This document shows, one piece after another, positions 47,881 to 60,381 of a stretch of DNA of 64,000 nucleotides. The stretch covers positions 3,100,001 through 3,164,000 of the forward strand of contig OZ234497.1 in NCBI GenBank assembly GCA_965153455.1. The letters are read 5' to 3'. Made by a program: the position numbers and the translations under genes. The notes beneath the pieces were generated by a model, which saw only the letters and a list, made by a program, of their open reading frames with translations, was not told where the DNA came from and ran no database searches. This DNA is from Sphagnum compactum. Taxonomy: Eukaryota; Bryophyta; Sphagnopsida; Sphagnales. Every line of letters begins with the position of its first letter. Position 1 is the stretch's first letter.

Positions 47881-48521
47881 CGTGGAGCATGGACATCCTT
47901 GTCACAAGCCCTGCACAATGTGGAGAGTTATAGTGAACTATTGCAACTTCTGCAATCTGAAATCAATGTGCAAGAGGAGTAAGCCTTGTTTTTGGCAATT
48001 GCTGGTGATGACTTGTATTACCACAAACAAAGATGGCTATTTCACCTCATTACAGTGTGATGTGATGTCTCCAAATGGAGCAAGCAATTTGTCAGACAAG
48101 TGAAGAGGGAAATGATCAAAAAAATTCAACAAAAAATGAGCACCAGCTTCAGTAGTGCCTTCTACTGCATGATGTATTGTTTACTAGTGTCTACATCTAG
48201 CAACTGCAACTTTGTAGTGGAGCATGAAATCTAAATCAGCTCCTCCTATTGTTTCGACATTGATCTATGGTGTTGACTTGACAGTGTGGTGGTTTTGGGC
48301 ACTCGTCCCTGGCTAGGTGTGTATCAGTCAGCTGCATAAGCTTCCAAATGATTTGCTCTGCTTGATATCTGATCATAAACTGCTTGTGGCATTTGCTTTC
48401 TGGCAATACCCTGCCAGCTTTAGTCTGCAATCTCCATCAAAACCTAGGAGTTGTTTGATGGTCACAAGCCCATCTTCATTACACTGTCTGTGCACCAGGA
48501 TTTCCTTGCTCTCTTCATCTA
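47881..48521. other. Convergent 3' region between uL18 and the receptor kinase
   Basis: The 3' ends of the uL18 gene (plus) and the receptor kinase gene (minus) face each other across about 640 bp. No further gene is seen. Confidence 0.5.
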
Positions 48522-51203
48522 TCACCTGCCCTGTGGGTGAATGAGCTGTGAGAAGATATCACCCACAAAAGTGTCATCTGAACCATTCCCCTGGGTGACA
48601 ATGCCTACACTCTGTTCTGTGGAGACGTTCTGAGGTGACTCAACTGACTGATTGACTCCCAGCTCTGGAACTGACACTGGTTGAATTGAGCTGTCATGGA
48701 CTGGCAAACCAGTCTCCAAAGAATTTCCTGCAAAGCTCTCTGTGAAGTTCTCTGAAGAATTTTCATGCAGTTGTAATGCACACTCTAGATTCCAAAGCAC
48801 ATCACCCATGGAAGGCCGATCAATGCCCTGATCTGCCAAGCACTTCTCAGCAATGTCACCAAACTTGCGAAGTGACTCAGGGTTGCAAGCACCTGCTAAA
48901 CGGGTATCCTTGATCTGGTTCAGCATACCCATCTTCTGCCATTTCAAAGCCCATTCTGCCATGTTGATTTGCTCCCGAGGCAGTGATGGGTTGATCGCTG
49001 GACGTGCACACAACACCTCCATCAGAACCACGCCAAAGGAGTACACATCAGACTTCTCTGTCAGCTGTTGCCGCCGGAAGTACTCTGGATCCAAATACCC
49101 AAAACTACCCTTCACCACCGTGCTCACATGGGTTTGTTCAAGACTTGGGCCTGTCTTGGACAATCCAAAATCAGCGACTTTCGCTACAAAGTTCTCATCC
49201 AGCAAAATGTTCGTTGTTTTCACATCCCTGTGTATGATGCTCCGTGCTGCACCTGTGTGAAGGTAGTGTAGCCCCCGTGCAGCACCAATGCAAATCTCTA
49301 ACCTCTGCTTCCATGATAGTGCTGGCAAATTGGTGCCATAGAGATGGCTGCGCAGAGGGCCTTTCGACATATAATCATAGACCAAAATCATCTCCTTTGA
49401 ATCATCACAGTAACCTATCAAGGACACAAGGTGACGGTGCCGCAACTTTGAGAGCATTTCAATCTCAGTGTGGAATTCAGTCAGCCCTTGTTCCGATCGA
49501 GGGTTGCCACGCTTCACTGCCACTTTGGAGCCATTATCAATCTCCCCCTTGTACACTTTTCCAAACCCTCCAACTCCAAGAAGTAAAGACTCATCAAAGT
49601 TGTTGGTGGCTTCCTGGAGCTCAGCGAATGTGAAGAATCGACCCTTGTTTGATGGCACTGAAGATATATAGCTTCGAGCCCCACTATTCCCACTCCTGTG
49701 TGAGTTTGTCATGCCTTGACTTGTATCTGGACTGCTTCCATGCAAAGGCAGAGGCAGCCACATTGGGGTGGGCTGCTTCTTTGCTGGTTTCACTTTCTGA
49801 GAGCAGCAACAACAGTAAACAAATGCAACAAGCAACACAACCACAGTTACACTTCCCACTGCTGCGCCAACAATCACTCCCATGTTGCCCTTGGAACTCC
49901 CTGCTAGAGATACCTCCACACTTGAAGCACCTGAGAGTCTGCCGGCATCATCATTCATCTTGAATACCTCAAGACCATTCAAGATTGCATCCTTGGGGAT
50001 TGTATTTGGGGTTGGTCCCATTTGTACCCACAGATTAGCATCAGAGCCATTCAACATGGGGGCTGCAAAGTCCTGATAGAGGACAACATCCAGATTCCCT
50101 GTAACTGCAATGACATCAAAGGCACTCAAGACAGTCTGATTGCTGATGTACACATCAAAGGCACGCTCATCGATTGAGGAGTCAAACAATTCACAGAAAT
50201 GGAGTCGAACAAAGTAAGTGTAGCCGAGATCAACTGGAAAAATCCAGGAGACGTTGAAAATTGCATCAACAGTATCAGAGCCTCCGAGTGTTCGAGCAGT
50301 CGCATACACTGCAGGAGGTGCAATGTACGTAGGATCATCACCATACTCAATGTCACTGAAAGGCACTCTACCTGTTGTTCCTGTTGCCGCAGCAAAGATG
50401 TAACTGCTGTCAGGTTCCCAACTGCGGTACAAGCCTTGTGAATCATTCTGAGGCTTCACAAGAGCACCACCCACATTGATCCTGTACATTGTCTGGAGGG
50501 CTATTCCAGGCAACCCGAGCGGTTTTGGTGGTGTCTGATGATGACCTACCAGAGTCGCATCGTCTGTCAACAAATTGCTCGGCATTGACACGACTTCTAG
50601 AGCATTGATAAAAGCATACGAGTTCGACTGCTGCGGGAAGAAAGACAGAACAAGGGTAGGGCTTGTGATGTTGATGAGGTATTCTCTGAAGACCAAGGGT
50701 TTGTTCAAGGAGCTGAAAGCTGCGGGACTGAAGTTGTCTAGTAGGGTGAACTGATTAGCAGAGACAGAGAAGAGAGAAGCATTGGGAGTAAAGTTGGCAT
50801 AGGAGAAAGGGTAGAAGTACAGACGAACCCAATGTCTTCCTGCCGTGACCTTAAATGTGTAGGAAGAATTGGTAGTGAAGAACCTTGCTGATGATACAAG
50901 ATTAGGATAGTCTACATTTGCAGTGTTCTGGAGTGTTGTTGTTGTGGTTCCCACTAGCGTCGTCCCTCCTCCTCCTCCCGCAGCAGTAGCAGTTACAAGC
51001 AGCATTGAGGTATTGTCTGGAACGAACACTCGTCCGTCTACCGCCACATTGCTCGAAGATCCACAGCTGAGGAGGATGTTGTCCACGGGTGTAAACACTG
51101 GCTGTGCCCATGATGTCACTCCACAACAGTAGGGGATCACAAGTCCCAGGAGCAACACTCGCATACAGGTCTGGCTCCACAAACCCATTCTACAACTACT
51201 CAA
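48522..51203 (-). CDS. CrRLK1L malectin-like receptor kinase, THESEUS1 type
   Basis: An uninterrupted frame of 893 codons; most CrRLK1L genes lack introns. These plasma-membrane receptors bind RALF peptides and cell-wall pectin and monitor wall integrity. Residues 1-33 form a signal peptide. Residues 38-415 form the tandem malectin-like ectodomain (DNILLSCGSS near 41, several N-x-S/T sites). One transmembrane helix lies at 442-464, followed by Cys-rich YCCCCSQ. The kinase spans about 536-812: glycine loop GVGGFGKV (543-550), VAVK Lys 564, HRD 658-660, DFG 678-680, all catalytic residues present. MWLPLPLHG before the kinase and the C-terminal IFSQLIHPQGR closely match THESEUS1, more so than FERONIA. 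The ATG at 51203 is the first in frame and gives the signal peptide; a downstream Met at 6 or 14 is possible. Its upstream region is duplicated at about 61.2-63.0 kb. Confidence 0.96.
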   Translation of the reverse strand: MSSCRMGLWSQTCMRVLLLGLVIPYCCGVTSWAQPVFTPVDNILLSCGSSSNVAVDGRVFVPDNTSMLLVTATAAGGGGGTTLVGTTTTTLQNTANVDYPNLVSSARFFTTNSSYTFKVTAGRHWVRLYFYPFSYANFTPNASLFSVSANQFTLLDNFSPAAFSSLNKPLVFREYLINITSPTLVLSFFPQQSNSYAFINALEVVSMPSNLLTDDATLVGHHQTPPKPLGLPGIALQTMYRINVGGALVKPQNDSQGLYRSWEPDSSYIFAAATGTTGRVPFSDIEYGDDPTYIAPPAVYATARTLGGSDTVDAIFNVSWIFPVDLGYTYFVRLHFCELFDSSIDERAFDVYISNQTVLSAFDVIAVTGNLDVVLYQDFAAPMLNGSDANLWVQMGPTPNTIPKDAILNGLEVFKMNDDAGRLSGASSVEVSLAGSSKGNMGVIVGAAVGSVTVVVLLVAFVYCCCCSQKVKPAKKQPTPMWLPLPLHGSSPDTSQGMTNSHRSGNSGARSYISSVPSNKGRFFTFAELQEATNNFDESLLLGVGGFGKVYKGEIDNGSKVAVKRGNPRSEQGLTEFHTEIEMLSKLRHRHLVSLIGYCDDSKEMILVYDYMSKGPLRSHLYGTNLPALSWKQRLEICIGAARGLHYLHTGAARSIIHRDVKTTNILLDENFVAKVADFGLSKTGPSLEQTHVSTVVKGSFGYLDPEYFRRQQLTEKSDVYSFGVVLMEVLCARPAINPSLPREQINMAEWALKWQKMGMLNQIKDTRLAGACNPESLRKFGDIAEKCLADQGIDRPSMGDVLWNLECALQLHENSSENFTESFAGNSLETGLPVHDSSIQPVSVPELGVNQSVESPQNVSTEQSVGIVTQGNGSDDTFVGDIFSQLIHPQGR

Positions 51204-51439
51204 CCCGTCATGCCCAGAGTTAGAGGCGCTGCTTGTTCTTGTTCTTCCTCTGGTTCTTGTTCTAGTTCTTCTTGTTCTTGTTCACTCAAAATCGATTTGT
51301 TTGCTCTTTCTTGTTCCTCAAATCCGTTCAGGTCAGTGTCCAGTTCTGCAATCTGTTCTCTGTCTTCAAAGTCGCCGCAAGTAAGGAAAGCCGCAGCTCT
51401 CCCAGTAAGAAAGTCAAGAGGTTTACTCGAGTCTCGTGT

Positions 51440-53025
51440 ACAGTAGTGCAAAACTCCTGCTCTGGGAAGGCAGAACTCTTCCTCTGTCCTCCCTGCTTGC
51501 CTGCCCACCACACTCGTACCCGCAACAGCAAAAGCATTGGAAATTGGAGCCGCAGCAGCTGCTGCAGCAGCAGCAAACAACAGCGGAAAACTTGTCGTGT
51601 AATGTGTCAGCGCGTTGGGGAAGATGACAATTCTACAAGTTTTTTTCTATAAGTTACAATCAGCTCTGAATGAATGATACAAAAAGAGTTTTATTTTGTT
51701 TTTTTTCTTTTTTCTTTTTTGGAATGGTTGAAAACTGCCCCAAGTTAAAACTACCCAAAAGAATTTTGAAAAATAAAAATAAAAAAAGATAATTTATTTT
51801 TTGGAGTGTTAGTTTTATTTTTATTAAAAAAAATTTCACACAAATCTAAAAAAACTCAAAAATATTAAATGCTTTTGTAAAACTCTTAAGCAAAATCATG
51901 TGTGAAGAAGAAGTGTGGATTTAGGTAGAGATCTCAATTGATGGGTCTCAATATAACTTATAGAGATATAGATTTCTTTTTTTCTTTTTCGGTCAAAATA
52001 TTGTGCTTGTTTGTGACCCATCAATTGTAATGAAAGATTTTTATGAGAAACCATGTCTGAAATGTCAGTTGAGGTGGGTGGTGCGAGGTGGGCTAAATCC
52101 CATGATTTTATTAAATCATTTTTTTCATAAAAAAGATTGGGGAAATTTTTGAATTTAAACACATTTTTTCATATTTTTCCTCCAAAATCAATTTTCTCAA
52201 AAATGATTTCACAAAATAGAGAAAGTTCCCATGGGAAAAATGGCTGGTATGGACTTTGGACTTTGAACATTATCAAGGTCCTTATGACATAAAAGATGGT
52301 GCTTAATGAAAACCAGTACAAATCCCACTTCACACTAAACCTCTCATTGAGCCCTTAGCCAAGCTTAATACCCTACTATCTTAGCAGCTTTTGACACTAA
52401 TTATATATTCTCAGAAATGTTGAGATATTTCAAGCAAAATTCAAATAAAAAGAATTTGTGAAGGAATTCTTGAATCTTAGAATGTCAAAACCTGGCCAAC
52501 AAAATCAGTTACCTAACTAAGTTTTTGAGCAGTCAAGCTATCCTTGCTCTCTTATTGGCAAATTACTCGAGACCACAAGTGTATAATGATGGGGTGGATT
52601 GTGGGAAGTGGAGAGTCGGTGTATGTGCATGTTATTTGTCGTTCATTGTAAGAACAGAGTTGGTAGCCTAGTGCATCATCCCAGGCATGTGATTTTTGGT
52701 GGTGGGGCTAGGAGAAAACAATTCATGACCAACTTGGGGGGGGGAAGGTAGGTCCACTCCATTAACTATATGATTCTTTCTAGTTTTCTAAAGGAAGTCA
52801 GCTTGAGGGGAGCTTTGTTGCAAAACATGACTTTCTACACAAGAGTAACTTATATGGATGTTTGAAGTATTGTTTTGATTCTCTCCATAGGAGCTTGCAG
52901 GAAACCTAGGGGCTTCCAAAGCCTCTTTAGAGGAAAAGCACGTACCCTAGCAGGGATCCTGCTATAACAACTAGGAATTGCACTCAAGCTCAATTCTTTA
53001 GTTTTGAATGACTGAAATGTGGAAG
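51440..53025 (+). repeat. Segmental duplication, copy A (receptor kinase 5' flank)
   Basis: It begins in the probable 5' UTR of the receptor kinase (tgcaaaactcctgctctgg) and aligns in order with 61205-62965. Shared blocks include gtaatgtgtca.cgc, ggaagatgacaattc, agctctgaatgaat, gtgtgaagaag..tggatttaggt, tgtgacccatcaattgta, cttaatgaaaa, actaaacct, gcagtcaagctatcctt, agctttgttgcaaaac and accctagcag. Divergence is substantial. Confidence 0.85.
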
Positions 53026-54171
53026 GCGCTTATTGTTGTTGTGCCCCTCCGGAGGAGAGCAAAGAGTTTATTGGTATGAACTTGACATCTTTTCTGTGCA
53101 AAGAGTTTATTGGTATAATCTTGCCACCTTTTGATAGAAGTCTATCTTGTACTTAGTTTTATTATCATAAATCATACCTGGAACTTTTTTTTAGTGTTAG
53201 GGGAGGGCCATTATATATCCGTGAATTATGCCTCATCTAGGCATGGAGGCACCTTATGCCCACTACTGAACGGAAGGTGCTCCTTAGTATGTGTAAGGTG
53301 CTTCCATCCTTAAGGAGTAAGCACCAAGTGCCTCCACAATGAAAAAATAGAGGCACCATGAGTGCACACCTGAGAAGTGGTGAGGGTTTAGGGTTTAGGG
53401 TAATCTATATCATGACCTTGTGGTCTGAGGCTGTTTAATTTATGATTCACCTCCTGCTTTATATAATCACCCAGGGTGGGGCCTCACTGAAACTAAGGTT
53501 AGGCTCAAGTAGGCCTCCCCCCTAGGCCCTTATTTCAAGAATGCCCCCCACCTTAGGCGGTTACCTTACATGTAAGGTTTTTGTTTTTTGGGGGGAGGGG
53601 GGTCCCATCAACCCAATAGACTTAACAATTTGGCAACAGGCAATTGTCCTCATTGGGTGGCATCGCTTTTTTCAAAGATCTGAACCACTTACCACTCAAC
53701 CAAAAACCAAGGAAAATTGGCTTTCACTACACGATGCCAAATCACACATGGCCCTACCCCTCACTTATTGGGAACATAGACAAACCTCATTTTTTTTTCA
53801 AGTATGGTTTTTTTTCTCTTTCTTTTGCTCTCTGTTTTGTTTCTTATTTTTTGTCATCTATTTTTTAATTTTCTTTTAAGATTATTTTACTGTATTTCCC
53901 TTTTTTGTTTCATGTTTAAGTGTTTACAAAAAGTTTCTAATTGTTAAAGTCTTTTTCTGTTTTTTTTTTTTTTCTAGTTTTTTCCCTTTTTTAAATATAT
54001 ATTTGTTCTGTTTGGATGGATGACGGACGGATGGATGGATGAAAAGCTTCATTTCGTCCCGACGTCCTTTACTATATAGAATATATATATAGCTTCCACC
54101 ATCATTCAATGTGGTAAAAAGTAAAAACCTCTTAGAACTTTTGAAGTGTCACCCCAGGGCTTAGCAGGTAT
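53026..54171. other. AT-rich intergenic region with telomere-like and G-rich runs
   Basis: It contains a short GGTTTAGGGTTTAGGG run near 53385-53400 and a G-rich tract near 53589-53602. A (gga)(t)gg-type run lies at 54018-54040. Only low-complexity open frames are seen. Confidence 0.45.
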
Positions 54172-54342
54172 TTTGTTGGCCAGGCAAGGATATTGTGTTT
54201 AGATTCATTATAGAGTATAGTAGCTTAAGGATACTATAGGTCCTTTTGTTCGGCCCATAAGTGATAGGTCTATTTTGATATGAGGATTTTTGAAAGATGA
54301 TATTTTGGCTTGTGTTGAAACTTGAGATTAGTTATAGAGTTA
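54172..54342 (+). repeat. Dispersed repeat, copy 1 of 2
   Basis: From tgttggccaggcaagg through gatattgtgtttagattcat to cttgagattagttat it matches 61797-61941, with one internal stretch of about 15-20 bp that differs. At the other site it sits inside segmental-duplication copy B but is absent from copy A, so it behaves as an inserted mobile sequence. Confidence 0.85.
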
Positions 54343-57300
54343 TAATATCTTGAAGGATTTTGGTTTCTTTTTTAGAGGATTTTTCACAAGATTATGTTTT
54401 TGCATGGTAAAATATTTGAGTTTCCATAATTCTTCTTTTGCCTTAAGATCCTTTTTAATGTAAATGGTAAGGCCACAACATGACACACCCAGGCTTGTTT
54501 TCAAAGTGAACTTTACAAACTTAAAGTTCATCGCTCTAAAGTTTGCATCAATTTTTGCACCACTAAGATTCCATGGGTGAGGGCATTACGTATCAAAATC
54601 AGGTTTGCACTCGGTTCTTGCCTCACCTCACACACCCTTATTTCAGCAATGCTCTCACCCTCAAGCTTTACCCTACAAAAACCAACCCTTACTTGATACA
54701 AAAACCAACCGTTACTTGATGTCGTCAAGTTTGCAAAATTTCTGCTCAATTCCACCCCCCAAGTTTCAAAGGTTTTATAAGAAAATATGAAAGGGGGGTT
54801 GATTGTGTTGAATGTTCCTCATCCATGAATACTCCATTCCTTGCTTTGTAATGCCCATAGAAAATTAATGACGATAATAGTGTGATTCAGTGCATTCTCC
54901 TTGTCAACTACAAGCCTGTAGATTCATCCATAGATGGCCGTGATTCTTCATCCATCCTCAACTCAACTGCGCCACCAAAGGATTGTGGGAACCTGGGTTT
55001 GGTGACTAGGGTTCCATAGGGGCATTTATTACAGGATACGTTTCTGATCCAACGGCTGAGAGTCTTAACATGAACTAACATCTGACGTTCCATAGCTGTC
55101 GTCTGGTTTGCCGGCTGCCCAGGAGGAAAAAACCAGGAACCTACTGAATCTACGTGTCACGAGAAGATTGGTCTAATTTTCAATAAAATATTGATTGTGA
55201 AAACAAAAAAGAATTTTTCAAAACGTACCAAATTCCAATCAATGCTTTTTTTTGGCGGCAAATTTCTCTGATTAATGAAATTCTTTTTGAGAAAAAATTG
55301 TGTAAAAATTTTTTTTTTTCAGAAAATTTGCTACTTTTGCAAAAATAAAATAAAATAAATGCAGAGTTTAAACATTGGTACAAATTAAGGAGTTTCTGAG
55401 CAATATTATTTCTCTGTCTACATACCCATATTTATCACTTGATGCCACATGATAAATACTTAGCAAGTATGTGGCATAAAATTTGTTGTAATTGCAAGCT
55501 CAAAAAATCTAAGCAAATGGCATTTTTCCTTTTGCAATAAGATTTTCTTACTTGCTTCCGAAAATAAATAAATAAATAAATGAAAATCTAAGCAAGTGAG
55601 CTTTCAACTTTCAACTAGCTAAGGCAAGTCTAATTTGTATGATCCATAGATGGGGAAGGTTGAAGGGAAAAGGAGAAAAAAGGCCACCAACCACTTTTGG
55701 TCATAAGATTATAGCCACCACCATAGTGGGTTATATGGCTCTACTTCCAATCCATTGCCACCCATGAAAGGTGTCTTCATCAATGTCCTCAAAATCTGCA
55801 ATAGCTTTGTGATTGCCAAAAATATTGAATGAGCAAAAGACCTGGGATCATGCACAGATCTGGAATTTGAAACTAGAAAGAAAAAGATGAGTTTGATAAG
55901 GAGAAAGATGGATGAACATTCAACTCACCCATTGTTCCATGCTCATTTCAAGCTACAAAAAGCACAACAACAGCACCTGGATTCATAGCATTCAGTGAAT
56001 AAACCCACAAGCTCTCTAACCTTAGTGTAAGATCAGTTTGTGGATTGTGTTTTGGTCCTTTAGGAAGATGCAGAGCATTCACCAAGAATTTCAATTTCTG
56101 AATTCTTCTTCCAATTTTCACAGGTAAATAAATAATGGGTATGGGTGGAAGTTCTCTCTGAGTTCGTTCTCCCAGTTTTTCTTTCAAAAGGATGACATCT
56201 TCCAGGAGGCCTAGCTACAGAATCACAAGAGAAAATACAGCAAACGGTGAACAAACCCACTAGCTCTCTACAGCAGCAGAATGGTTCTCTGGTGAAGATC
56301 GTGAACATGGATATGTTCATAAGCTGCCGCATTGAGAAGTTCTCTGTACAACTCAAAATCGATCCAAACAAGGAACGTGGAAGCAAAGAGGGAAAAGAGC
56401 ATTATCCTTTGAGGATATCTACGCCCGATTCAGACATGGCAGCCAGTTCGAGAGCTCATCAAGCTGTTGACGCAAATCCTTGAAGCGAACAAGCATCAGT
56501 GAATTTGGTGAAGGAAGTGAAGTTTCAAAGAATCTCGGGCGAGGACCGAATGAAGACTAGTTGTGATTGCTGGCTGGAAGCTAAACGATGGATGGCCAAG
56601 GATTTGGAAACCCTTCCTTCACCCTTCAGTAATGCACTAGTTGTTCCTACTCCCGTTTCCGAGCCGTTCCGAACTGTTTCCAGGCACTATTTCCGAGCTG
56701 TGTGCCGTAAGCCATACTCTTGATTGTTCATGAATGGGCCTTCTTCATCAAAGGAACTTCTGCAATTTCCCAATGAACACCGTTCAAGTTCTAGTTTGAC
56801 ATCAAAGCTCAAGTTCAGCTCTTCATTGAGTTCAACTAAGGGGGGCTGTTCCAAAAATCATTGAGCTCTGCAAACCCGGGTTGCTCTTTCCGTTCGCAGA
56901 CCGTCGCAAATTACGGGGGTTTTCTCCTTCCGTTCGCAGACCACTGCAAATTACGGCACCCGACATTGCGAAAGTGTCGTCGCGATTGGCATCAAGAACA
57001 CCCTCATTTCCGCAATTAGATAACATCCACGAAAATGCGGGAAGGCACAGTCGGTAAGGTTCTCGATGCCAACATGACGATCCATGGCTCCGGGACTACT
57101 TGCATTTAGGGTTTTCAAAAGACTATACATAACCCTCTCGATCTTGACGTGCGGTTCTCAGGAGTCTTCTTCTCACGTTTTCTTCTCTCACGGTTGTCCT
57201 CAAAGTCAGCAGTACTCCCCGTCTCTCGCTAGTTCACTAGCACAAGTCTTTTACACTCGTCTCCTACCTTAAGCGTCTTCTGCGCACCACAACTTCTTGC

Positions 57301-59529
57301 TAGCTGAAGCTCTTTTCACGGCGCTCTTCATCGATCTCAAGCTCTTCGAAGTAGATGCCTTTTTTGATTTTGCTTTTGTTGAAGTATAAGTCCGCTCTTT
57401 CCAACTGAAGTTGTTTGGTTCTTGCTCTCTTCTCTTATCTAAAATTCACCGTAGTTTATTCCTTAGTGTTTTCACCGTCAATCTCATTGCTACATTTGAA
57501 CGACACTCCTTGCTTTAATTAGCTTGCTCTATACTTACGTGAAAAAACTCTTATATCGCTCAATGCTAAGTTATAGACCAATCTCCTATGAGCCTAGGCA
57601 ACATGTGCAAGTTTGCCTCGTCGCATTGTAGCTTGCCTCAAGCCCATTAGAACTTTGTAGTGTATTTGTGCCTCCAAGAACATTATCACAACCATCGCTT
57701 CTAAGAACATAATCACAATAGAAATCTTCTTTATGTTCGTAACAACAAGAATATCCTCACAACCAATGTAATAATAGCACGTGACAAATTCATAGGTGTT
57801 TTCTATGTAATAGTCAACACATCCTAAGTGCAACAACTAATTGCTACTAACATCAATCACAACTACGCCAAACAATTAGGAACGTGATGGAAATGGGAAA
57901 TGAAGCAACATCCAACAATGAAATTCAATTTGACAGCCTACCAAGTATGTCATAATTACATAGCCCTTATTTGATGTGCAATGTACATGCAAACAACATT
58001 CAAAGAAATGGTTAATGATGAACATGATAAATTGTAATCCAAATTGTTAATGAACATGATGAATTTTAATCAAAATTGCCCAAGCATTCTTGAAGTCAAA
58101 AATGATAGTTCAATTCAATCACATGCACATTAAAAAGTAAGTAGCAAGAAGAAAGGGAAATGAAAAGTGCAAGATTCAACTGATATTACTAATGAGATGA
58201 AATCGATTTAGAAGCCTAAACAAACCAATTGAGAGCAACATGAAGTTGTATCCCTAGTTCAAGCAAAAAGAAATGAACACATAGTTTCATTGGACATGGT
58301 GGATTCTAAAGATAACTTGAAAGTGCAATCATCAAGTGCAAAAAGATACTTACATCTATGATCGGATCTAGCCAAAACACACTTATGAAGAACAGGCCTA
58401 CTTATAAGAACAAATGGGCCACCATCATTAGTGACTACAAAAAAATACAAGATTATAGTGGGCACAAGTCACAAAGAGGAATTTTGAAACATTCCTTCTG
58501 CAAATAGAATGGCACTAAACTTGCAAAGGTTGTTTGACAAAGTCATCTACGAGGTGATTGATGCATTTATGAATAGTTGGCCCATTTTTGAATTGTCACA
58601 CTTGTGAAATTTCATGGACCCAAATGACAATGTTTACACCCCTAATTCTACTTGTCCAGTTTTGAAACCATTGTGCAAGATCAAGATTCTCCCATGCATG
58701 ATGACCTCATTCATGACTTCAATCCATTCATGTATCTAAAATCACAATACATAATGTTCAATATCAAAAGCATTTGTGCAACAAAGACTAGTCCTACAAC
58801 ACCCAAAATCCACACACATTATAATGATTTACAACATGAAAATCATTCATTTCAGAGCATAGTTACTCATAAAAAATATTAATAAAATAATAAGTAAGTC
58901 GGGAACAAACAAGGTAGCAATAGATAATGCAACATCAACACAAGTGTTATCAATCCCATGTGTATCTGTAATCAATTGCATGTAATCAAATGGATTTTGT
59001 CCTACGAAAACAAATAACAAAATTCATGGAAAACTAGACTCTTCAATGTACTTTGAAAATTTTGAAAGATCAATTACAAGTAATCAACACATTAATAACA
59101 AATGTTCGTAGATAGGATTTTGTTGCCCATCACAACTTAGTGGAAGCAATGGAAAAAAAGTTTTGAAACCCTTGTTGAATCCATCAATCACATCAATTTA
59201 AAATGATGATGTGAAAACATTTGAAATTTTTGACAGTTGCCAAACTATTGCTACACACATCAAACAAAATTATAGTGGGTTGCAAGATATAAACTTTTAG
59301 ATTCCTTCAATGTTGGTCACATGAAAGTTATTATCCTTTTATTCACACATTCACTTCAAAGTTAATAGATGGTGGATTGCAAATTCAACCTTTCGTAATC
59401 TTATGTTACCTTCAACTAAAGCAAATGTAAGAATGTTTGAATGTCAACATGTCTTTGACCTTGAATCAAATTCTGAAAAAGGCAACATGTAATTAATACA
59501 TCTAAAACCAAAATAATGTGAAAGTTAAT
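54343..59529. other. Gene-poor intergenic region
   Basis: It is mostly AT-rich. The part 56200-57400 is GC-richer and holds a 40-bp-period tandem duplication at 56888-56956, but its open frames (the longest about 108 codons, minus, near 56386) have no recognisable family. An (AAAT)n run lies near 55563-55582. I see no gene I can support. Confidence 0.4.
56888..56956 (+). repeat. 40-bp-period tandem duplication
   Basis: TTCCGTTCGCAGACC followed by GCAAATTACGG appears at 56888 and again at 56928, with a few differences between the two halves. Confidence 0.9.
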
Positions 59530-60381
59530 TTTTTTTTAATTCAATTTTTTTTTTTTCAAAATGTTAAAGGCATTTTTCACAACTAATCGCATTCATTTAT
59601 GTTTTTAATTATATGAAAGTTCAAACATGGAAGGTTGTTGTCCTTCTTGGCAAGCTGTCATGATCCAAAGGAGTAGCATGCATCCTTTATCATCAAGAAT
59701 GTAAAGTGAAAGGCCTTTTCACCACCTTTCACCAAACTAAAAAAATCTTATGATGAATTTGACTATACAATCCATATTTTTGTAAAATTTGAAAACAATA
59801 ACATTGTCAAATAAAACGTACATAGATGTCAATAAACCTCTTCCTAACATCCAAAGTTATACATGTGCCAAAATTGAATAGTCTCTTGTTTTATGAATAG
59901 TAATCCTCCACAAATCCAATCTTGGAATTTAAAATTAAGATGTGTTTACCATCTATGGCACCATGTAAATTTGGTAAGCTGCACTAATCCTTAAATTTTA
60001 GCATTACAACCTCCATATTTTGTCCCACTGGCCATGAAATCAAACTTTTGAACATCATGTTAATAACTTTAACAACTTCATGCATAACAAACCCAATAGT
60101 TGATTGCTAATGACAAACAACTCATTATAGGTCAACAAGTTTGAACCATGAAACAACTTGTAAATCACATAAGCCAATCAAACCTCCACAAGGATTGTGA
60201 AACAGATTTTAGCATCTTTATTTACAATTAAAGGCCTCATCTTGTTAGTTATGTCGAACAATGTGTCATTTGACATCCTAAAGTTATAAATACATTGCTC
60301 ATCATAATATTCTATTAGTAAAAACACAAAAAACCATGTTACATTCCATGACTTGACCCAATACCCTAAATCAAACCCCAT
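59530..60381 (-). pseudogene. PIF/Harbinger transposase remnant (HARBI1/ALP1-like)
   Basis: The minus strand reads, in order and across several stops and frameshifts, the blocks of plant Harbinger DDE nucleases: an N-terminal FRMSNDTLFDI block near 60270; a helix-turn-helix-like region with SNXSTIGFV-type residues near 60095; then HGAIDGKHI near 59960, which holds the first catalytic Asp. NKRLFNFGTCITLDVRKRFIDIYV-type residues follow near 59870, then DDKGCMLLLWIMTA near 59690 (normally GD-x-GYPL..LTPY) and MRLVVKNAFNILK near 59560. At least four in-frame stops and two frame changes make it non-functional. Other ORFs here are shadows. Related enzymes make the TTA/TAA target duplications seen at the two MITEs. 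Confidence 0.85.
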
